25,927 nt of DNA from a virus: IMG/VR virus record IMGVR_UViG_3300029448_000374, positions 1-25,927 of that record, one strand, 5' to 3'. Positions 19,543 through 25,927 of this stretch are shown piece after piece. Below the pieces are notes generated by a model that saw only the letters and a list, made by a program, of their open reading frames with translations, did no database searches and was not told the DNA's origin. How positions within the stretch are numbered: the first letter of the stretch is position 1; each line of letters starts with the position of its first letter. A program made the translations under genes and the position numbers.

Positions 19543-22328
19543 CAAGTAGTTTTGGTATAACACCACAAAGACAGTTAAGGGATACATTTGTAAAACCTGA
19601 ACAAACAGATAGAGCACAACCTGCAACACCTGAAATGACACCTCAACGTAGAGGTGGAGAATTATTAGATTTTCAAAATTTTGTACCTGATACAGCTTTA
19701 GAACAGAGAGTACAATCTATAGAAAATTTTGTAAGTCAAGGTAAAAAATTAACAGGCAGTTTAGTAAAACAAGAATCAGAAAAACAGGTAGCAGATGCAG
19801 AAAGATTATTTGATAAAGTAGCTCAATACCAATTAGATAGTTTAGAAATAGGTGAAGTAGCTAAACAGTTAAGAAAGAAAGGTGAAAACAATTTAGCTGA
19901 TGAGGTAGTAAGAAGTAATCCTTGGTTTAGATTTGGTTGGTTACAACAAACAGCTTCTTTTGCAGGTCAAGATACTATTTATAGGACTTACGATTATGTA
20001 AATGCTAATATGGGTACTTTGTCGCAGATTGAAGATCCGACAGAAGTATCAAGAAAAGTAAATGAATATGCAACTAAATATTATGAAAAGAATTATCCTG
20101 GTATTCCGAATCAAATGTATTCGGCAAATGTTGCACCTACATTATCAAAAGGTTTACCTAGATTACTTGAAGGTATAAGAGATGAACACAGAAAATATCA
20201 ATTAAATTTTTTAACACAAAAAGCATTACAAAGTCAATATTCTGCTGTTTCAGAATGGACTAGAAATACAAATGATTATAAAACTTTAAAAGGAAAAGAA
20301 GGAGGTTTATTAAAATCAAGAATACTTTTAAATAATAATAATGATTTATTAGTAAATAAATTATTGGGTGCTAAACGAGATGCTATAAATAGTGGTTTAA
20401 CTTACGATCAATATCGTAATAGTGTTGAAATACCTTTTTTAAAGAAATTTCCTATTGATTTAAATAACGATGGTATAAGCGATATAGAAGATAAAGGTTT
20501 ATTAGGTGAATTTAAAAGAGCACTTGCAAATGTAGAGTTAGATGGTGTACCTGGTCAAAAATTATTAGATCAAATAGATCCAGAAACAGGTCTTACTTTT
20601 AGAAGTTTAATTACAACTGCATCTAATCAAGCTATACAAAATGATGTAAGAATGAATAATGCTTTACAGCAATCAATTAATTTAGATGAACAAAAATTTA
20701 AAGATAATGGACAATTACACTTAAGAACAATAACAGAAGGTTTAGATACTGATGAAGTTTATTTAGCTAAAAGAGATTTTCTTGAACAAGTAATAGAAGC
20801 TCAAAAAACAGGTGGAACAGTAAAAATGCATATATACAACGCAGAAACAGGAGTTGTAGAATTACAAGATGTACCTATACCTAAGTACCTTGATATAGAA
20901 AATTTTGAATCAAAAGTTATAGATAAACAGGTAGGAGCAACAGTAGATATAGATACTTACAATGCTGATTTATCAAGAATAACTACTATAGGAGCACAAA
21001 ATCCTAATGCAGATTTTTCAGATATTTTATCAAACTATGAAAAAGGTGGTAAACAATATAATAAATTAGCTGAAAAAATACAAAAAATTAAAACTAATTT
21101 TGCAGCTAAAGATTGGAATCCTAGTTTAAAACAATTAGGTACAAAAATGGAGCAAGTAGCTAAAACAATAAATAGTAATTCTTTAACAACTTTTTTTGGA
21201 CAAAATAAAGTTACAGATAGAAGAGAAAGAATAAAAGTAAAAAATAATTTTAAAAATGCTTATAACAATTATCAAAAATCAGAAGCGTATGATTTAGCTA
21301 TTAAATATGGAAGAATGAGAATAGCTGATGCAACAGAAGAAGAACTTCAAGATCCTACTTGGTGGAACTCTGTTGCAGAAGATTTATCTAAACATTTTGA
21401 ATCAGATACTTATTTTACAGATCCTAATCAATTTACAGGTACTAATAATGTTGATTCTGAAAAAACTTTAATGGTATATCAAAGAAATGATAATGGTGCA
21501 GTTATAGGAAGTGTAGATCGTGTATATACTAATGAAGATTTTTTATCTGCAAACTCTAAATTAGTTAAAAGTGAAGCTTTAACAACTATGTTTAAAAATG
21601 AGCCAATGATAAATACAAGTACAGTAGAAAATTTATTATCAGCTTTATACACAGATAGTAATAGTTTTACACCAACAGCAGTTAGTGATCTTAACGAAGG
21701 ATTTAAATTAGCTAAAAGATTAAATGAAGGTTTAACTTTAGAAAATTTTGTAAAAGGTCAATTTAGTGATGGAGTTTTTCAAGTTGATTCTGGAGGATTA
21801 GAATTTAATTCTCAAAAATTTAATGAGTTAAGAAATAAATTAATGAATGTTACTGTTAATCGTTCAACAATAATAAAAGATCATGGTGAAAATACTACTA
21901 GCGGTAACTCAGGTATAAGTTTTCATATTGAATCAAAAACATCTGGAGCTAAAAAACCTTTATCAATCAATGTTCCTGTAAAAATGCAAATTACTAATGT
22001 AGCTTATGATGAAGGTAATTTAGGTCATTATTCAGAAGCAATTGTACTTAGTAATGGTAATGGTTTACAAAAAGGAGATATTATAAGGTTATCTCATGCC
22101 CAAAATTTTAAAGTAAAAACTGGTGAAATATATCAACCAGGACAAGTTTGGGGTACGCAACACTCACAATCTAGTTATTCGCCTAGTATGGATGGAGGTA
22201 CTGGATTTCATTTGTTCCTTGATATAAGAAGAAAAAATCCTTATTTTTCACAATATCAAGATCCTTTACCACAACACATTACAAATGAAATTTTTAACAA
22301 ATTCCTTAAAAATCGTTTATCACCGTAA
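19539..22328 (+). CDS. gp15: internal core / ejection protein (gp15-like) with a degenerate M23-like C-terminus
   Basis: The 929-residue, mostly helical protein is placed as T7 gp15 (747 aa), an inner-core protein ejected to form the periplasmic tube. Residues 307-318 (DLNNDGISDIED) match a calcium-loop pattern like EF-hand or dockerin. The C-terminal ~105 residues (about 790-897) resemble an M23/LytM peptidase: VPVKMQITNVAYDEG, NLGHYSEAIVLSNGNG, RLSHAQN (H853), VKTGEIYQPGQVWGTQ and GTGFHLFLDIR. Two expected zinc ligands look lost: four residues after H796 is K800 rather than Asp, and the HxH motif reads H891-L-F893. A binding rather than cutting role is likely. The start overlaps the gp14-like stop as ATGA; the stop overlaps the next start as TAATG. 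Confidence 0.87.
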   Translation: MTSSFGITPQRQLRDTFVKPEQTDRAQPATPEMTPQRRGGELLDFQNFVPDTALEQRVQSIENFVSQGKKLTGSLVKQESEKQVADAERLFDKVAQYQLDSLEIGEVAKQLRKKGENNLADEVVRSNPWFRFGWLQQTASFAGQDTIYRTYDYVNANMGTLSQIEDPTEVSRKVNEYATKYYEKNYPGIPNQMYSANVAPTLSKGLPRLLEGIRDEHRKYQLNFLTQKALQSQYSAVSEWTRNTNDYKTLKGKEGGLLKSRILLNNNNDLLVNKLLGAKRDAINSGLTYDQYRNSVEIPFLKKFPIDLNNDGISDIEDKGLLGEFKRALANVELDGVPGQKLLDQIDPETGLTFRSLITTASNQAIQNDVRMNNALQQSINLDEQKFKDNGQLHLRTITEGLDTDEVYLAKRDFLEQVIEAQKTGGTVKMHIYNAETGVVELQDVPIPKYLDIENFESKVIDKQVGATVDIDTYNADLSRITTIGAQNPNADFSDILSNYEKGGKQYNKLAEKIQKIKTNFAAKDWNPSLKQLGTKMEQVAKTINSNSLTTFFGQNKVTDRRERIKVKNNFKNAYNNYQKSEAYDLAIKYGRMRIADATEEELQDPTWWNSVAEDLSKHFESDTYFTDPNQFTGTNNVDSEKTLMVYQRNDNGAVIGSVDRVYTNEDFLSANSKLVKSEALTTMFKNEPMINTSTVENLLSALYTDSNSFTPTAVSDLNEGFKLAKRLNEGLTLENFVKGQFSDGVFQVDSGGLEFNSQKFNELRNKLMNVTVNRSTIIKDHGENTTSGNSGISFHIESKTSGAKKPLSINVPVKMQITNVAYDEGNLGHYSEAIVLSNGNGLQKGDIIRLSHAQNFKVKTGEIYQPGQVWGTQHSQSSYSPSMDGGTGFHLFLDIRRKNPYFSQYQDPLPQHITNEIFNKFLKNRLSP

Positions 22329-25300
22329 TGCCTTATAAAATTTTTCCAGATGGTTCTTATAAATATGGAGATACTCTTGATGAAGCTCAAGAGCCTTTTG
22401 AAGGTTCTAATGTACAAATAGAACAAGAATCAACTGTACCAACAGAAGAACAAGAAACTGTAAAAGTAGAAGAAAAAGAAGAAGAAAAAAGTCCTAATTG
22501 GGTTAGTGAAACTTTAAAAACTTTAGGATCAATGATTACCCATATACCAGAAACGGTAACTGTGGCTGGTCAAAAGTTAGCACAATCAACTCCTGAATTT
22601 GTATTACAAGGTTTTGCATCTGGAGCTGGTGGAGGTTATAGTGATCCTAATCTTATGCTTATACAAAAAGCACAAAGAGAAGGTAAACCAATAAAACAAG
22701 TTCTTGAAGAACAACAAGAAGCAGCAGAAAAAGGTCAAATAGCTGCAAGATTTAATATTTCACCTCCTACAGAAAATGGTGAATTTTATAAATTAGGATT
22801 ATCAAAAGATATACCAGTTTTAGGTGCGTTTTCAGATGAAGGTAAAATATACAAAGCATTTGAACCAGAAACAGAAACAGGTGAGTTTATATCTGATTTA
22901 GGTCAACTTATAGTTTTATCTTCTATTATGCCTCAAGGTAGTCAAGTCTTTGGCTATGGTACTACTACAAAAACAGCAGCTTTAAAAGCTTTTGCTAAAC
23001 CTAACAAAAAACATTTATTAGGATTAGGCTTAAAAATATTTAAAGGTATAGGAGCTGAACTACCTCAAGATTTTTTAGAAGAACTATATTTATTTGCACC
23101 TCCAGATGTTACTGATGATCAAGAAACTGAAATAAATAGAATACTAAATTTAAATGATTCAGAAGTTAAATCAGCAGCTATAGATTTATTACTTTCAGAT
23201 ACAGATGCTGAAGCTGAATATTATGCAAATTATGGTGAAAACCTTAAAGGAGGTATGGCAGGTGCATTTGCTTTTCGTGGTATATTAGCTTCAGTAAATA
23301 ATTTATTTAGATTACACAAAGCTAAAAAAATTAAAAATTTAAAATTAACAGAAGCTGATGTAGATAAAGCATTAAATAAACCTATTAATGATGTAAAAGT
23401 AAAAGTAGAGGAAGCACAAACAAAAGGTTTAGAAGAACAAAGAGAAAATGAATTATACGAATATAATTCTACATTTAATGGTATATATCAAGAATCATTA
23501 CCTAATTTAAATAAAAAGATAACAGGTTTACATCAAGGTGATTTAGCTATACAAAAAACATTAGAAGAAGGAGAAACAGCAGCTACTAAAGCTACAGAAA
23601 TAAGTGGTGCAAATGTAAAAGTTACAGATGAGTTAAATCGTATAAATAAACTTTTAAAAGCAAGACAAGGTTCTATAAGAGATATAAATAGAGCATCTAG
23701 AAATAATCCTGAATATTTTGATAGCCTTACTAATAAAAGACGTTTTAATCGTTATACAAAAGATTTAGATAAATATAAGAAACGTATAGATGAATTAAAA
23801 GGTGAATCAGAACAAAGACTTATAGATTTAGAAGAACCATCATCACAAGGTCGTATAGCTTCAGCACAGTTTGATTCTTTACAAGCTAGTAGAGCTTTTG
23901 CAGTAAATGAATTTGTAAATGAATTACAACCTTTATTACAAAAATTAGATAGTTTACATACAGCAAGACTTAAAAATGGTGTAAATGTATCTACTTTAGA
24001 TGATGATCCTTTTTATCAATCATATAAAAATGTAAAACAACTTTATGATAATTATGTTTCATTAGGTGGTCAAAATAGAGCTGCTGGAGCAGATTTAGAT
24101 CCAAGTTTAGAAAATACAAGGCAAGCTTTAGAAGTTAAATTATTAAACGGTATACAGGATGAATTTCAAAAATTAGAAGAATATGGAACTGTAGGTAATC
24201 TTGAAATAGATCCTAAAGCTTTAGAAATGGCTGCTGAAGAAGTAGGTCAACCAATGCCTAAAGGTGATGATGTTAAAAAAGGTGATGATAGTAGTGATGA
24301 TCCTTGGTTTAACAACACAGATCAAATGCCATTAAAACTTGATGAAGATGGCAGAGTAACAATAGATCCTGATGCTACTACTACAACTGGTACTACAACA
24401 CAAGCACCTTTAAATAAAGAAGCAAGATTAAGACAAGCTCAAGTACGTTTAGGTTTAGGTGATTCTTATGCTAATTTACAACAACAAAAAGGTGATACAA
24501 TAACAGATCTTGATTTAGATAAGTCTTTAGATGATTATGCAAAGAAAGAAGCTTTTTATGCTATGCAAGAACAAAAAGCTATACAAAATGGAACTAAGGT
24601 TCCTGATTCATGGGATAGGTTATCTTTAAGATCATTAGAAAGATCTGTAGGTAGATTTCCTGGATACAATCAAAGAAAATTAGCTTTGTTAGATGCTGTT
24701 AAAAATTTAAAAGGTCAACCAGATGAAGTTACAACTAGATTTTTAAAAAGATCATATCAATGGGCAGGTAAACTAGCTAACGCAGAAGCTGAGTTTGAAG
24801 ATTTATATACATTGTTAGAAACAAGAAGATTAGCTAGAGGTAAAGCTATGGCAGGTGTAGAAGATGCCATGTTTGAAACAGGTGTCTTACCTTTACAAAT
24901 TGGTGTAACAAGTTCACGTTTATATAAAATTATGGGTGCTATTAGAGATCAAGCATCTAATTTAAATGCATCTGAATTACAAACATACAGAGCTTTAGCA
25001 GCTCAAGAAGCATTAATTTTATATCAATCAGTTAGTGATTTTATGCAGCTTCGTAACTTAGCTGGTAGTTTCTTAGCTAGTTTAAGAGGCACATTTATGA
25101 CAAAAATTGCTAAAAAATTTGGAAAAGCTGAAGCTAAAGTTAGACAAGGTAAAAAGGCTGATGAATTATTTGAAGAGTTTGCAGATAATGCGAATACTTT
25201 AACTGTTAAGTTGGCAGAAGAAGCTAAAGATAAATTACCTACATATATAGGTTTAGATTCTAATGCTAAAAAAGTAGAAGAAATTTTAAATAAATTTACT

Positions 25301-25927
25301 GATCCTGATTTAACACCTACTGACTCTGATTTAAATATATTTAATAAAATTACAAGTCAATTAACAGTAGCTGGTCTTAATCCTGAATCATTAGGTACTA
25401 CAGCTCTTAGAGGCGATAGAATACTTTATACACACATACTTTCTGCTGGTTTATCTAACATATCAACTCAAACAGGATTTATACCACAAACATTTATCTA
25501 TAGTGCAGCTTACGATTTAAATCAATTACTAACAGGTAAAATAAATGCAATGTGGAATAAAGTTCCTTGGATTGCAGATAAAGAAGCGTTAGCAACAGCA
25601 GTTAGAAATGAAAGAATAGCTAAACAAATGTTTCGTACTAAATCAGAAGTGTTTGGAGAAGTATTAAGTTATATGTATAAAGCAAGGCAGTTTGATCGTA
25701 GTATCATTACTGACGCTGCACAATCTATAGAAGATGCAGGTAAATTTAGAAATTCAAGAATTAAAGATCCTTTTAGAGAACAAGAAAAATTAGAATTATT
25801 AGGTGATAAATCAAGAGTACAATTACCTGATAATGGTTTAGGTAGAGCCATACAAAAAATCGTTCCTCCTGAAAAATTACAACAAGTTAAAAATAATTTA
25901 TTTGTAGATTTACTTGAATTACACGAT
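22328..25927 (+). CDS. gp16: internal core / ejection protein (gp16-like), 3' end beyond window
   Basis: The frame is open for exactly 1200 codons to the window edge, so the C-terminus is missing. T7 gp16 is 1318 aa and forms the innermost core and the cytoplasmic-membrane channel during ejection. The protein opens MPYKIFPDGSYKYGDTLDEA and has a Glu/Gln-rich stretch at residues 35-57. Long charged helical segments follow, with an acidic Asp/Thr-rich linker around 645-700, and late hydrophobic helices (THILSAGLSN, GFIPQTFIYSAAYDLNQLL) that could be membrane-active. I see no N-terminal lytic transglycosylase motif such as T7 gp16 carries. Identity rests on position, size and composition. Confidence 0.85.
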   Translation, partial: MPYKIFPDGSYKYGDTLDEAQEPFEGSNVQIEQESTVPTEEQETVKVEEKEEEKSPNWVSETLKTLGSMITHIPETVTVAGQKLAQSTPEFVLQGFASGAGGGYSDPNLMLIQKAQREGKPIKQVLEEQQEAAEKGQIAARFNISPPTENGEFYKLGLSKDIPVLGAFSDEGKIYKAFEPETETGEFISDLGQLIVLSSIMPQGSQVFGYGTTTKTAALKAFAKPNKKHLLGLGLKIFKGIGAELPQDFLEELYLFAPPDVTDDQETEINRILNLNDSEVKSAAIDLLLSDTDAEAEYYANYGENLKGGMAGAFAFRGILASVNNLFRLHKAKKIKNLKLTEADVDKALNKPINDVKVKVEEAQTKGLEEQRENELYEYNSTFNGIYQESLPNLNKKITGLHQGDLAIQKTLEEGETAATKATEISGANVKVTDELNRINKLLKARQGSIRDINRASRNNPEYFDSLTNKRRFNRYTKDLDKYKKRIDELKGESEQRLIDLEEPSSQGRIASAQFDSLQASRAFAVNEFVNELQPLLQKLDSLHTARLKNGVNVSTLDDDPFYQSYKNVKQLYDNYVSLGGQNRAAGADLDPSLENTRQALEVKLLNGIQDEFQKLEEYGTVGNLEIDPKALEMAAEEVGQPMPKGDDVKKGDDSSDDPWFNNTDQMPLKLDEDGRVTIDPDATTTTGTTTQAPLNKEARLRQAQVRLGLGDSYANLQQQKGDTITDLDLDKSLDDYAKKEAFYAMQEQKAIQNGTKVPDSWDRLSLRSLERSVGRFPGYNQRKLALLDAVKNLKGQPDEVTTRFLKRSYQWAGKLANAEAEFEDLYTLLETRRLARGKAMAGVEDAMFETGVLPLQIGVTSSRLYKIMGAIRDQASNLNASELQTYRALAAQEALILYQSVSDFMQLRNLAGSFLASLRGTFMTKIAKKFGKAEAKVRQGKKADELFEEFADNANTLTVKLAEEAKDKLPTYIGLDSNAKKVEEILNKFTDPDLTPTDSDLNIFNKITSQLTVAGLNPESLGTTALRGDRILYTHILSAGLSNISTQTGFIPQTFIYSAAYDLNQLLTGKINAMWNKVPWIADKEALATAVRNERIAKQMFRTKSEVFGEVLSYMYKARQFDRSIITDAAQSIEDAGKFRNSRIKDPFREQEKLELLGDKSRVQLPDNGLGRAIQKIVPPEKLQQVKNNLFVDLLELHD

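Noticed and set aside
1-25927. tRNA genes, CRISPR arrays, insertion sequences, integrase and attachment sites
   Set aside because: None seen when reading both strands by eye; no cloverleaf, regular spaced repeats, transposase motifs or tyrosine-recombinase motifs.

Overview
The window is a nearly gap-free part of an AT-rich, T7-like podovirus genome, almost certainly a cyanophage of marine Prochlorococcus or Synechococcus. The T7 order of replication, nucleotide-metabolism, capsid, tail and ejection genes is kept on the + strand. Two high-light-inducible (hli) genes ending in the TGQIIPGIF signature, a YRG micropeptide of the cyanobacterial DUF4278 type, and a compact cyanophage-type ribonucleotide reductase point to a cyanobacterial host.

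Left edge to 1460: two small unrecognised + strand genes (77-460, 438-596) meet a block of five minus-strand genes. Four of these (1310 down to 765) form an operon with stop/start overlaps: a short Hli, a longer Hli, a 19-residue Lys/Gly micropeptide and a 57-residue basic protein. Further along the same strand is a structured leader that resembles the cyanobacterial Downstream-peptide (glutamine-riboswitch) RNA, followed by a 17-residue YRG peptide. A 150-bp divergent spacer with a palindrome separates this block from the replication genes.

1461-9888, replication and nucleotide supply: single-strand binding protein (gp2.5-like), endonuclease I (gp3-like), a terminator hairpin that also buries the ribosome-binding site of the primase/helicase, primase/helicase (gp4-like), a short ORF overlapping the DNA polymerase start, DNA polymerase (gp5-like), an HNH/endonuclease VII gene that seems to begin at AUU, 5'-3' exonuclease (gp6-like), a DUF3310 protein, a MazG-type pyrophosphohydrolase, and class I ribonucleotide reductase alpha and beta. 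Together these degrade host DNA, recycle and reduce nucleotides, and replicate phage DNA.

9885-25927, virion genes: two Ala/Gln-rich coiled-coil proteins with a 59-residue gene between them, portal, a small protein, scaffold, a structured 119-nt leader, major capsid protein, a strong terminator, tail tubular proteins A and B, and three ejection/internal core proteins (gp14-, gp15- and gp16-like). The gp16-like gene runs off the right edge.

The points most worth a second look are the minus-strand block with its riboswitch-like leader, the irregular starts of the polymerase and HNH genes, the hairpin over the helicase ribosome-binding site, the RNR beta subunit without a tyrosine at the usual radical position, and a degenerate M23 peptidase-like domain at the end of the gp15-like protein. 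No tRNA, CRISPR array, insertion sequence or attachment site was seen, and no stretch longer than 300 bases lacks a gene.
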